A DNA stretch of 64,000 nt, taken from contig CM068542.1 of NCBI GenBank assembly GCA_035048495.1, positions 38,655,109 through 38,719,108 of the forward strand, read 5' to 3'. Source of the stretch: Euptelea pleiosperma (lineage: Eukaryota; Streptophyta; Magnoliopsida; Ranunculales; Eupteleaceae). Within the stretch, counting starts at the first letter, position 1. Every line of letters begins with the position of its first letter. Below, piece after piece: positions 24,051 to 34,604 of the stretch. Position numbers and translations under genes: made by a program. Below the pieces are notes generated by a model. That model saw nothing but the letters and a program-made list of their open reading frames with translations. It was not told the DNA's origin and made no database searches.

Positions 24051-24417
24051 TTAGACAATATCGCTGTGCAACCCCAAAATTCAACGTGGCACAATCATTT
24101 AGACCCACTGAATTGAAAGTCTTTCGGTTAAAAGGTTGGAAATGAAAGATGGTTCTGCGCAGAACCTCTTTTCCATGAGCTTTTAAGCCCGGGCTATGGC
24201 CATGCTTATAGGCCCAGCCCAGTCGGTCATACCTGGGCTTGAAATTTGGTTAAGCTTAAAAATGGCCCAAATCTAATGCCCCAGCTCAAATACTTAGTTT
24301 GAGTATGGGCTTACGTAGAGCTTAGCCCAGCTCCAGCACAGCCCATTAACAACCCTAGTCATGTACTTTGGTAAGAGGTTCGTTTACGGTTTTTTTGGAT
24401 GGATTAATCATTCATAT
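24051..24417. other. Intergenic, GGCCC-rich patch
   Basis: Contains words such as GGGCTTGAAATTTGG and GCCCAGCCCAG that recur elsewhere. No gene is seen. Confidence 0.45.
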
Positions 24418-24681
24418 CATGGTTTAAAACAACACCATTTAAATGGTTTTAACAGCCGTTAAAATGGTAACGCCCCAAGCCTGTTACGATAAAACCGTTT
24501 TGATGCTTAGAAAATAATGGTCATTTTTTCCATTTTAATGGCCGTTAAAATCTGGAAAAATTTGTGAAAAAAGGCTGTTATTTCCGTTAAATTCCATTTT
24601 TTTTGCCTGTCCGTTACAATCTGTTTTAATGGTAACGCCCCCAGTCTGTTATACCGTTAAAACAGCTTATTTTAAAACTTG
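24418..24681. mobile_element. hAT-type MITE with 8-bp target duplication (7/8)
   Basis: Left end CATGGTTTAAAAC, right end TTTTAAAACTTG. Flanks ATTCATAT (24410-24417) and GTTCATAT (24682-24689). The interior contains AACGG/CCGTT words and the family phrase TAACGCCCC. 264 bp. Confidence 0.87.
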
Positions 24682-24689
24682 GTTCATAT

Positions 24690-25338
24690 TACTGGCTTGG
24701 CAAAATTTTTTTACATAAGATGAAAAATTATTGAAAGGGAGTGATGATGTTGTTGTTGTAAGAGAAAGGAATAAGCCTTTCCCGTGAACTTTGTCTTAAA
24801 GCTCGAAAGACTTTACAACTGAAATCATCACGGTTTCTAATGGGCTGACCAGTGTTATTGGCTTTAAAAGTGGGCCTGCTTTGGGTCAGGCTCGGAATAG
24901 AGAATTAGGGGTGTGGGTGGGTCAGGTCTGGACCTAGGTTTTGAGGATCAGAACGGGTAGGGCCAAAAGTAGCCAGTCAACGGGCCCAAATATGATGCTA
25001 AAAGAAGGCCCAACCCATTAAAGAGACGACCACACGTGAACACAATGGGCCTCGGAACATGCCTCCTTGGTGGGCTGGTAGTTGTGGTAGGACACGGCTT
25101 TGATCCATGCACTAAATTTCCCAGTGGTTTATGTCTCTTCTGTTCAGCGAGTATATCCCACAGTTGCCATTCTGGTATATCCCATCTTACCTTGCCAAAG
25201 GCGTGAGCCTTTAGCCATTTTTGTTACTCACTGCTTCCCTCTGGGCCCACTGACGGCATTTTAACTTTCTTAATGTTAGAACCTTTGAATTGTGGGTCCT
25301 ACCTCCTGTTAAAATATTTTTCCATTTGTTATTTTAAT
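24690..25338. other. Intergenic stretch, nothing recognised
   Basis: No gene or element ends recognised. GGGCCC-containing phrases near 24850-25080 resemble the dispersed patches noted elsewhere. Confidence 0.45.
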
Positions 25339-26042
25339 GGAAATTTTTGACATACCCCCCCCTCCCCCCCCATGTTATCTTTAAAATTTGACATACCCCC
25401 CATGATTTAAAAAATGCTGACATACCCCCTATGACTCGGTCCACTGTCATTTGACCAGTGTTGACTACAAAATTTTGTACTAAAGGATGAAAGTGCCCTT
25501 CTCTTCAACTTTAGAACATCAAACATGAAAAGAGGAGATTAAAAATAAAAATTAAAACCCATGTAGGTGAACTTCAGATTTTTTTTCTGATTTTTTGATG
25601 AATGAAACGAATATTGAAAAGAAAAAACCTCCCAAACAAAATAGATAAAACTCATGAAGGATAATTTTAAAATTGAGAGAACCCATCTTTCCAAAATCCA
25701 TGTCTCAAAAGCTTAAAATATAAATTGATTTGTCTTGCTTTTCATTTATGTTAATGAAAATTTTACTGTGTTTTTTTTTTAACCCCGGAGTGGAGGCCGG
25801 CTGACCAGGAGACTCCGGTGGGATGGGCGGCCAATCCATTGGAATCCCTTGGCTGGCCGTCCACCATAGCCGTTTGTGGGGTTTGGGTTTTTTCTCAAAC
25901 CCTTGTGTCAAAGGTTGAAGACAGGGGCATTTTTGCCATTTAATAAAAAATTTGGTAGTCATCTCAGGTCAACACTGGTCAAATGACCATGGACCGAGTC
26001 ATAAGGGGGGGGGGGGGGGGGGGCATATGTCAAAAATTCCCC
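25339..26042. mobile_element. Mutator-like element, non-autonomous, 704 bp
   Basis: A perfect 9-bp duplication TATTTTAAT flanks it (25330-25338 and 26043-26051). The terminal inverted repeats run about 130 bp (GGAAATTTTTGACATACCCC on the left; the inverse of GGGGAATTTTTGACATATG on the right) and include ATGACTCGGTCC and ATTTGACCAGTGTTGAC. The right arm carries a run of 19 G. Between the arms is a GC-richer segment (about 25785-25930) unlike the surroundings, open on the minus strand for 85 codons from 25962. This could be captured host DNA, as in Pack-MULEs, but I do not recognise the peptide. Confidence 0.85.
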
Positions 26043-26213
26043 TATTTTAATTTACAATTTTTATTTTTAAATCAAATTTAATTGGTTTATTGAACAAATT
26101 GAATCAATGTTAGGTCACCCCGATCCAATCGTATCAAGTCTCGATCTGAGAATCATGATCCAAAAAGTTGATTCGATCATGTCAGATTAATCCTGATCTG
26201 TTCCGTTGGCAGG

Positions 26214-26400
26214 CCAACTCCGAGGATTGGGTGGAGATATCCAAGACGGAGGACCACGCCTCATGAAGCAGAGAATCTGAGTTCGAATCCCCCCCTGGGG
26301 CCATCCCCGGGATTTAACCCGGTTTTACCAGGTACACCTGTGCCCCATGGGATTAGTCAGGTGCTCTAAGAGGCCCGAATACCCTCGGCATAAAAAAAAA
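26214..26400 (+). mobile_element. tRNA-derived SINE
   Basis: Contains a clear RNA polymerase III B-box (GAGTTCGAATCC at 26279-26290). It ends in an A-run at 26392-26400 after CCCTCGGCAT. An imperfect 13-bp duplication flanks it: TTCCGTTGGCAGG at 26201-26213 and TTCCATTGGTAAG at 26401-26413 (10/13). The A-box is degenerate. A related copy lies on the minus strand near 33985-34150, sharing the phrases TGGGA(T/C)TAGT and CTCTAAGAGGCC (variant TCTAAGAAGCC). Confidence 0.85.
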
Positions 26401-26413
26401 TTCCATTGGTAAG

Positions 26414-27101
26414 CCCTAATAGTACCCCATACAATTAAAGACCCAAAAGGTCGGCATGGGCTTAATTTAAGGTCCACTAGATAATAAGTCGGAATTGGGC
26501 TTATCTAATAACCAAAATAAGCTTAGTATTGGCCCAAATCTAATGGCCAGTCCATTATACCTAGTCTCGTGCCATGCTTGGGCTTAAATTGTTTAGGCCC
26601 ATCACAGGCATGCCGAACATGTCTCAACCCAGCCCGAACCTGGTCCATTAACATTCACGTTGACCATTTTCCTTCTGGAAACAAAACTAGAAAGCTTCCA
26701 AACTCACTAATCTTTCAAGTTGTAATCTTTGAGAAAGATTAAAGAACTTAATTTCAAATAAAATGTCTCCAACTATATTACCAACAAGATGTACTTGTAG
26801 CCAAGATGAAGATGTTGGGATGGATGTCTTGAAGATTTGGAAAGACAAAACTAGAAATATACGCATCCATGAAAACATATTTGCAGCTTCAGTAAGTGCC
26901 AAAAAAAAGTCATTCGAGATGGTTTGGTCATATACAACAAAGACCAATAATAGCACTAGCGAGGAGGAATGTGTCAGTCCAAAGGTCTATATAAAACGGC
27001 AGAGGAAAGGGCACAATGGACGTGAATTGGGGTTTGAGAGGAAATTTTACAAACTTGTCTTAACAAAAGAAATAGCTTTAGTCAGAATTGAATGTAGGAA
27101 C
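26414..27101. other. Intergenic stretch with one unrecognised open frame
   Basis: A 131-codon open frame runs + from 26763 to 27158, but its end runs into the adjacent MITE and I see no known motif in it. Polar residues and the run SEEECVSPKVYIKRQRKGH are unremarkable. I treat it as probably non-genic. Confidence 0.35.
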
Positions 27102-28130
27102 CAAGGTTTGAAGGAGGCCGTTTTAACGGTTAAACGGACTGGAGGCGTTATCGTTTAAACGGCTGTTAAAACGGATTAAAACTGCCAGGGGCAAAAATGA
27201 AAAAAATGGGGAAAATGGATTTTAACGGAAAAAAATAGCGCTGAAATTCTTTAAAAAAAAAAAAATAGAATTTAACGGAATTAAACAGATTTAACAGCCA
27301 TTTTTTCACTTTTTTTTTTAGAATTTAACGGTTGTTTAAACGATTTTAACTGCCATTAAAACAATATTAATGGCTGTTAAATTCAAAAACATTAAAACGT
27401 GTTTAAACAGTTTTAACGGAAATAGGCTTGGGGCGTTACCGTTTAAACGGCCGTTTTTAAAACCATGGCAGGAACATAATTCATGTAGCGGGGCCATTTT
27501 TTCACTTTTTTTTTTAGAATTTAAATGTTGTTTAAACAATTTTAATGGCCGTTAAAATAAAAAAAAATGGCCGTTAAATTCAAAAACGTTAAAACGTATT
27601 TAAACGGCTTTAACGGAAATGGGCTTGGGGTGTTACCATTTAAACGGCCTTTAAAACCGTTTAAACGGCCATTTTTAAAAACCATGGCAGGAACATAATT
27701 CATGTAGCGGGGCCATTTTTTCACTTTTTTTTTTTAGAATTTAACGGTTGTTTAAACGATTTTAACGGCCGTTAAAACAAAAAAAAATGGCCGTTAAATT
27801 CAAAAACGTTAAAACGTGTTTAAACGGTTTTAACGGAAATGGGTTTGGGGTGATACCGTTTAAACAGCCTTTAAAACCGTTTAAACGGCCGTTTTTAAAA
27901 CCATGGCAGGAACATAATTCATGTAGAGGGGCCATTTTTTCACCTTTTTTTTTGGAATTTAACGGTTGTTTAAACGATTTTAACGGCCGTTAAAACAAAA
28001 AAAAATGGCCGTTAAATTCAAAAACATTAAAACGTGTTTAAACGGTTTTAACGGAAATGTGCTTGGGGCGTTACCGTTTAAACGGCCTTTAAAACCGTTT
28101 AAACTTTAAAAGGCCATTTTTAAAACCATG
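27102..28130. mobile_element. hAT-type MITE expanded by 219-bp tandem repeats
   Basis: Left end CAAGGTTTGAAGGAGGCCGT, right end TTTTTAAAACCATG. Flanks GTAGGAAC (27094-27101) and GCAGGAAC (28131-28138) match 7/8. Inside, CCATGG junctions recur at 27463, 27682, 27901 and 28126, giving units of 219, 219 and 225 bp. Each unit joins the right half of the element to a 24-bp copy of the right flank, starting GCAGGAACATAATTCATG. The tandem growth therefore happened after insertion. Confidence 0.9.
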
Positions 28131-28138
28131 GCAGGAAC

Positions 28139-28584
28139 ATAATTCATGTAGCGGACCCAAATTGTTGTGAATATAAAAAAAACGATTTCACTTTTTCTCA
28201 ACTACGTTGTTGAGCAACACCGCCACGCCCCTACATCTGACACGTGACAAAACTATTTTGAATTTTGAAATTTAAACTTTTCTGAGAATAAGTGTGGGAT
28301 GCAGAAGACTTTTCTGAGCACTATTGCTCAATTGCGTTGTTGAGCAAAAATATTCTTAAAGAAAAGAGAAGATACTTTTGCAAGGAAAGTGGTGGTAGTC
28401 TCAAAAAGGAAGTGTTAATTATTGTACCCAGTGGCCGTTGTCCCTTGGTCCAGAACACATGCAAACCACTGATAGTCCCACAACATAAGTCTCAAAGACC
28501 ACCACACAAATTTTGAAGAACATCTAATGGTTTAAAGCTTAAAGGGATGATTTTATCATTTTCCTTCTCGAGTTCAATCTCTTA
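28139..28584. other. Intergenic stretch, nothing recognised
   Basis: Contains a repeated phrase CGTTGTTGAGCAA (about 28205 and 28336). No gene is seen. Confidence 0.5.
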
Positions 28585-28901
28585 GGGCGTGTTTGATTGC
28601 CAAGTGAAAAATTACATTTTTCACCTAAAAATACACCTTTATTTTCTCCCATGATAAAGGTAAAAACTAAAAAGTGAGGTGAAAATACGACCGATCCAAA
28701 AATCTTTCCTTGAACAAAACTCCACCAAACCCAGAATCCATTTCCCTTCCACATAGGTGAGAATTCAATTCCACCTGAAAATTCGCCGTTATTTTCTCAC
28801 ATGATTGAAATATGTGTTCTCCGGTCCAATCCAACAGTCATAATAAGGCATTTCCCAGATGTATTTTCTCAAGAAAATTTTCTGTACAATCAAACACGCC
28901 C
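28585..28901. mobile_element. Tourist-like (PIF/Harbinger) MITE, 317 bp
   Basis: Perfect terminal inverted repeats GGGCGTGTTTGATTG and CAATCAAACACGCCC, with TTA target duplications at 28582-28584 and 28902-28904. The arms stay partly inverse inside (TTTTCACC, GGTGAAAA). No coding capacity. Confidence 0.92.
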
Positions 28902-29132
28902 TTAGTATGAGATCTGCACTTTGGAGTTTGAAATAGGATTCATGTTGCCGACCTTAGATAGTTAGGATAAGGCATATGGTGATGATGCTGAGTCAACTTG
29001 TGAGTAACTGGATAACTCAATCCAAATTGATTTTTGATCAAGTTCTAAACGGCAGCCCTCGGGGGTGAAATTTGATCTACGCTTTACAACTTATTTTTGC
29101 CACAATGAAGTGTAAAAATGTCTTTCAAAATA
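28902..29132. other. Intergenic spacer before the Helitron cluster
   Basis: No gene or element ends recognised. Confidence 0.5.
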
Positions 29133-29531
29133 TCTATATAACAAAACAGGGAAGTTATCTTATCTCTTATATTATCCTACTTCATAAGATAAAGAGTGGT
29201 TGAGATCAAATCCATCCATCTAATGTGGACGGTTGGATTTCAGCCACTCAATCCCCTCATTTATTCGGTCACTCTCATTATTTGACTCCCGCGCACAACA
29301 AATTGAAAATTTGAAATTCAAATTTTGAATTTTAACGCCATTATTTTCTACTATTTCCGTTATTTTCCATTTTTTTCATTTTGCCCATGTGCGTTGCAAA
29401 CCGTCATAACAGCCGTTACAACACAAAAAAATGGCAACACCCCCAATCTGTTATACCCTTTGAGTGCCGAAGGCACCCAATTTTTGCAAACACTTTTGTC
29501 GGAGAGTGCCGTAGGCATGGGCCATTCACTA
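29133..29531 (+). mobile_element. Helitron-like unit H1 (degenerate 3' end)
   Basis: The 5' end TCTATATAACAAAACAGGG follows an A, as Helitrons insert between A and T. The 3' end has the hairpin GTGCCGTAGGCA followed by GGGCCATTCACTA before T, a decayed CTAG. It contains a hAT-MITE fragment near 29330-29460. Confidence 0.65.
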
Positions 29532-30226
29532 TCTATATAACAAAATAGGGAAGTTGTCTCCCCACTTATACCCCCTCCTATCTATTTTGACAAAAGACGG
29601 CCAAGATCTTTTCCCCCAAATGACGGTGGATCTCAGCCACTCACACCTGATTTTGGCAAATGCTTTGACGGAGTGCCAAGGGCACGGGCCACCCACAATA
29701 AATATAACAAGTGATGACGGTGATTTTCTTATACCTCCTCTTATCTCACATGGCTTCAATAATGAGTGGCTGAGATCCACTATGCTTTTATATCGATGGC
29801 TGAGATTAACTCCCACCCGATTTTGACAAACACTTTGTCGGAAAGTGACACGGGCACGGGCCACCCACGCATATATATAGACAACTCAGTTGTATTCTCT
29901 TATCTTATCCATCCATTTAATGTGGACGGTTAGATAAAGAGTGGTTGAGATCAAATCCATCGATCTAATATGGACGGTTAGATTTTAGCCACTCAATTCG
30001 CCTCATTTGACCTCAATTTATTCAAAATTTAAATTTCAACACCGTTATTTTTTGTTATTTATGTTATTTTCCCATTTCTCCCTCTATGCGTTACAATCCA
30101 TTATAACAGCCGTTATAATGGAAAAAATGGTAACGCCCCAGTCGTTAAACCGTTTGAGTGCCGAAGGCACCCAATTTTTGCAAACACTTTTGTCTGAGAG
30201 TGCCGTGGGCACTGGCCATTTACTAG
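29532..30226 (+). mobile_element. Helitron-like unit H2
   Basis: Begins TCTATATAACAAAATAGGG after an A. The 3' end shows the hairpin GTGCCGTGGGCAC followed by TGGCCATTTACTAG at 30226. The interior holds two more hairpin phrases of the same type (near 29676 and 29846) and a MITE fragment (about 30020-30150). It is non-autonomous: no Rep or helicase coding sequence is present. Confidence 0.75.
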
Positions 30227-31111
30227 TCTATATAACAAAACAGGATGATTGTCTCCCCCTCTTATCTGGCTTCATAAAGGATGGCCGAGATCTTATCACA
30301 CCAAATGGACGGTGGATCTCAGCCACTCACACCCAATTTTGACAAACGCTTTGTCGATGAGTGACGTGGGCACGGGTCACCTACTATTTACCTACATATA
30401 CAGAATGAAATCGGTTTTGATTTACATATAGCCCAAGGGTCAAGCTCAGGAGCCCCACTTTTTATGCCTTGAGAAGGGTGTTAAAACAGATTGAAACGGT
30501 CAGGAGCAAAAAATGGATTTTAATGATTTTAACGGGAAAAAGTGGTGCTGAAATTCAAAATTTAAAATTCGAAATTTGAAAATAAAAAAAAAATAGAATT
30601 TAACGGAAATTTAATGGTTTTCTTATACCCCTCTTATCTTATATGGCTTCAATAATGAGTGGCTGAGATCCACTATGCTTCATATTGATGGCTGAGATTA
30701 ACTCCCACCCGATTTTGACAAACACTCTGTCGGAAAGTGCCGCGGGCACAAGCCATCCACACATATATCAAGACAAGTCAGTTGTATTCTCTTATCCATC
30801 CATCTAATGTGAACGGTTAGATAAAGAGTGGTTGAGATCAAATCCATCGATCTAATGTGGACGGTTAGATTTCAGCTACTCAATCCACCTCATTTGACCT
30901 CAATTTATTCAAAATTTAAATTTCAACACTGTTATTTTTTGTTATTTCTGCTATTTTCCAGTTTCTCCCTCTACATTACAATCCGTTATAACAGCTATTA
31001 TAATGGAAAAAACGGTAACGCCCCAGTTGTTATACCGTTTGACTGCCGAAGGCGTCCAATTTTTGCAAACACTTTTGTCAGAGAGTGCCGTAGGCACGGG
31101 CCATTTACTAG
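30227..31111 (+). mobile_element. Helitron-like unit H3, abutting H2
   Basis: The TCTATATAACAAAACAGG 5' end starts at the base immediately after H2's CTAG. The 3' end is the hairpin GTGCCGTAGGCAC, then GGGCCATTTACTAG at 31111, then T. Internal MITE-like fragments lie at about 30470-30615 and 30920-31040. No coding capacity. Confidence 0.75.
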
Positions 31112-31393
31112 TATATCTATATAACAAAACAGGGAATATGTTGTCTCCACACTTATACCCCCTCTTATCTATTTCAACAAAGAAGGGCCGAAATCTTATC
31201 CCCAAATGGACGGTGGATTTCAGCCATTCACACCTGGTTTTGAAGTGGGTGGGGTGGCCCACGGCACTCTCCAACAAAGTGTTTGTCAAAATCACCTGTG
31301 AGTGTCCAGTTGGGGGATAAGATCTTGGCCCTTCTTTATTGAAGCCTATAAGAGGGGGTATAAGTGGGGAGGCAACCACTGTCACTTGTTATA
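31112..31393. mobile_element. Helitron-like foldback unit H4
   Basis: Starts TCTATATAACAAAACAGGG at 31116, four bases after the H3 end. It then becomes an inverted repeat: ACTTATACCCCCTCTTAT near 31148 is mirrored by ATAAGAGGGGGTATAAGTGG near 31350, and the unit ends with TTGTTATA, the inverse of the 5' end. Two family ends have been joined head to head. Confidence 0.6.
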
Positions 31394-31774
31394 TCTATAC
31401 TATTATAAAGCAAAAACGGGGTTACTATCCACGGTTATGACAATTAAAGGCCTCGTAGTTTAAAGGTAAAACCTTTCATCATTAATCGTCTCTCTGTTCT
31501 AAAGACAAAACTTGGGTTAGAGTACGCCTCCTAACAGTTTAGGTCATCCCTAGGTGGACCTATATACCAAATAAGAGTCTGATTAGTGATTTCAAACCTT
31601 TGGATCAGAGTACCCCGAATTAATAATGTTTGAAATTTACACTGTTAAAGATCAACCCATGAAAACAACTCCAATAAGTCCACCTAGGGATGGGCCAAAC
31701 ATGGATATGGTTAGTGATCTCTGCAGGTGTGCCATGTGTAAGGTGCCCATGCATCGCATGTGGCATTCCCCTAG
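31394..31774 (+). mobile_element. Non-autonomous Helitron, 381 bp
   Basis: 5' end A|TCTATACTATTATAAAGC, typical of plant Helitrons. 3' end has an imperfect hairpin GCCCATGCATCGCATGTGGC, then ATTCCCCTAG at 31774, then T. The middle holds the palindromic CCCTAGGTGGACC ... GGTCCACC-type module. A diverged copy lies on the minus strand at 38430-38876. Confidence 0.82.
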
Positions 31775-33414
31775 TAGATATATAATTATTCTTACCCCAA
31801 TTTATTTTTATTATTTTGTGTATCGAACTTGTAAACGTGCTATGTACTAACTCTTAGCTTTTACTTGTTAAGGTCCTCACACTCTAAGTGGTGAGAAGAT
31901 CGAATCTTACTCTCCTAAACTAACTTATTTACCCGAACTTGTTTAGCATAGTGCAAAAATCTTTTCCTGCTTTTCACCGCAACGGGTGTCGTTAATTACA
32001 ACGTGCAGTTTTCTTGGTACACGTACCCTAGCCAATCCTTGCCCACTTTTTGATAGATCCGAGAGTCGTTGCAGCTCGTTGCTTATGGGGAAACGCGCAT
32101 GAGCTGTGAATTAGTGGATCAGGATTCATGATAAGATATGGCAAAGTTTTACTTTGGCTGCTGACTTGAAGTAACTATCCTCCATCATCTGAGCTTTAGC
32201 GATGGAATGTAAAAGTACTAAATTGACAAAGAAAACTGTGAACTAGGGTCATGGATCAATGTCTGGCCAATCCGGATTCGGATTGGTGGATCATCCGGAT
32301 AAGGCCGATCCAGTACGTGATCCAGACCTTAAAAAAATGGGGTTTTTGAAGAAAAAGAAGGAAAGAAAGAACATGATCTCTCTCTCTCTCTCTCTCTCTC
32401 TCCAGAACCCCTTGAACCAACCCCGACTCCCTATCTCCCTCTCGTAACAGATCTCTCTCTCTCTCTCTCTAAAACCCCTAGAACTAACCTCCACCTCCCA
32501 TGCCCCCTCTTTCCCTCATGTTACAAGTGTCTCTCTCTCACATACATATACACACACCGACCAAAATGCAACCACCACCAGCAACCTCACTCCGCCACCA
32601 TCACCACCACACCTCCCACCCCTCTAGCTAAGCCACCTCCTATATCTATTTCTCAAGTTTTTTCAAGGGTCTAGCTACTTCGGATAGCCAACATCCAACT
32701 CGGGCGATCCGGAAGAGTTTTGCCTTCTTCCCTTGAGCATGAATCGAGATCCGACTGATAATCCACTGTGATCCGATCCTAGTTTGCGAGAAATCATTCC
32801 CTATGACTATGAATTGACATAGATAATGGAAATTGAGTTAAAAGTCAAACATTGCAATCGTTGACATCTCAAACACTCACGAAAACTAATTAAATTGTTT
32901 TCTTCCTTCAAGTCATCCAATTTTTTTTTTTGTCCTTAGTGATATGATTAAAGATATTGAATGTATGTAATCTTTAGCCGTCCAAACTTTTGGTCCTTAG
33001 TGGGCTGCTTACACAGACAATCGATGTGATGATTTCAAGCCATGGCCCACCTAAGAAGGTGGCAGGCGTTGAAAATGCTGAGATCAAGCCACGTATGAAA
33101 TCGAATGAATCATGGCAACAAGTTAGCATCATGAGACTCTGGTTATATGGTCCTATAAAGTATAAATTATAATAAATTAGGAAAGATGGACGTTGGCACA
33201 CCGACATTCCACCATTCTTCTTTAATTTATACTTAGTGCGTCGCCGACTTTACCCCCAGTTACACCAGCTTTCTTCTTTGTTTTTTCTTTTTAAGTTGTC
33301 CACATTATGCATCTCCAATTTACTAAATTACCCCTATCTTCAACAATTAAAATATCTTCTTCCAATACCTCTTTAATGACTCGAGCTATTCTTATTAATA
33401 GAATGACTAATGGA
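31775..33414. other. Intergenic stretch with CT microsatellites
   Basis: CT dinucleotide runs at about 32378-32402 and 32452-32470 are followed by a CCACCA-rich patch (32570-32630). These give spurious frames but nothing that I recognise. No gene is supported. Confidence 0.5.
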
Positions 33415-33980
33415 CGTGGGGTCCACATGCAGTTGAATCAAGATCTGATCTTTTGGTGATGATGATCTCCTCGCCATGGAGATCATCCTCCTCAACAAAA
33501 ACCAGTTATTTTTAAAATTTTCAACTCTATCAAATATGGACCTAAATTTAACGGTAAAAATAGATGGTCCAAAATTTTTCAATTTGCAATCCACTTTTCA
33601 CAAGGCTACAAATGTTGGAATGGACTGATTTTTTGTGTGGTTGATATCCATGCTGAGAAGAATATCATCACCAAAAATGAACTGATCTTAACTCATTTGC
33701 TGTGGGATCCACATGCAGATGAGTTAAGAGCTGAGTTTTGGTGATGATATTCTTCTCAGCATGGATATTATTAACCTTACAAAAAATAAGTTATAATTCC
33801 AACATTTCTAGTATTATGAAAGTGGATTGCAAGTTGAAAAATTTTGGACCGCTCAATTTTATATAAGGTTGGAAGTTTTAGAAATTGATGATTTTTATTG
33901 AGGATGAACTCCATGGTGAGAGGAGATCATCCTCGCCAAAAATCAGCCCTTAACTCATCTGCATGTGGGCCCGTCCATTA
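33415..33980. repeat. Large inverted repeat, about 560 bp, near-complete palindrome
   Basis: The left arm begins GGACGTGGGGTCCACATGCAG and the right arm ends CTGCATGTGGGCCCGTCC. The arms pair through phrases such as TTGGTGATGATGATCTCCTC, TTTTTCAATTTGCAATCCAC against GTGGATTGCAAGTTGAAAAA, and ATATCCATGCTGAGAAGAAT against ATTCTTCTCAGCATGGATAT. The centre is near 33695. A related single arm is near 39000-39240. The superfamily is unknown. Confidence 0.85.
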
Positions 33981-33984
33981 TTAA

Positions 33985-34150
33985 TACCTGCGGCTTCTTA
34001 GATCACCCAACTAGTCCCATCGGACACACAAGTCACCCCTTCAAAATGTGCCAGATGTACTGGGAATCTGGGATAAATCCCAAGGGGTATGGCCGCCCAA
34101 GGAGATTCGAACTCAGGACCTCCTGGTCATCTCCGCCCCCTGGCCTTATT
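33985..34150 (-). mobile_element. tRNA-derived SINE, minus-strand copy
   Basis: On the minus strand it reads GAGGTCCTGAGTTCGAATCT, containing a pol III B-box (34095-34115), and later GATGGGACTAGTTGGGTG and TCTAAGAAGCC. These match the SINE at 26214. The A-box side is poorly conserved and no duplication was found. Confidence 0.75.
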
Positions 34151-34479
34151 ATTTTATTAATATTTGAATAACATAATTTGTATGTGAGGTCCTGGATACT
34201 AAAACCCTATATGATGCATTAGCCATAGTTAGCAATTCTGCATATGGCAAAGATATGGTAGAAACAAAGTTCAAATATGGAAAATTATAAACTAAAATAA
34301 AATAGAAATGAAAAACAAAAAAACATATTTTCTATATTTTATAATTTAAAAAGTAATTTTTTTTGGAGTAATTCGTATAATTTAATTTGCATTTGCCGAA
34401 TCTTTGAAAAGTTCACTCGTATGATACGATTTTAAAGAGAACATATACACCAAAAATAAGCGTGATTGATAATATCTTC
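34151..34479. other. Intergenic, AT-rich dispersed sequence
   Basis: Contains TAGTTAGCAATTC and TATGATACGATTTTAAAG phrases, related to those near 5480-5520. No gene is seen. Confidence 0.45.
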
Positions 34480-34604
34480 ATGTTAGTGTTAGTAACCCAA
34501 AAGCATGCTTAAATCCAACGGCTACAATCGCTCCTAAACTAAATGCACCTCACGACACCATGATAATCCTTATAAGTCACGTGCAAATGCACGTGCCACA
34601 CTAG
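34480..34604 (+). mobile_element. Helitron 3' terminus, 5' end not found
   Basis: A strong hairpin CACGTGCAAATGCACGTG is followed by CCACACTAG at 34604 and a T, the diagnostic Helitron 3' end. The start of the element was not located; the left coordinate is arbitrary. Confidence 0.7.

Noticed and set aside
26279..26290. Possible tRNA gene because of the B-box
   Set aside because: There is no cloverleaf or clear A-box, and the A tail and flanking duplication indicate a SINE.
26763..27158. 131-codon open frame on the + strand
   Set aside because: No recognisable motif, and its 3' part reads into the adjacent MITE. Treated as chance.
32259..32494. Frames with SLSLSL or EREREREI runs
   Set aside because: Translations of the CT microsatellites on both strands.
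31394..34604. A single 3.2-kb Helitron from the 31394 start to the 34604 end
   Set aside because: A nearer hairpin plus CTAG|T at 31774 gives a complete 381-bp element that matches the copy at 38430, so the 34604 end is treated as belonging to another element.
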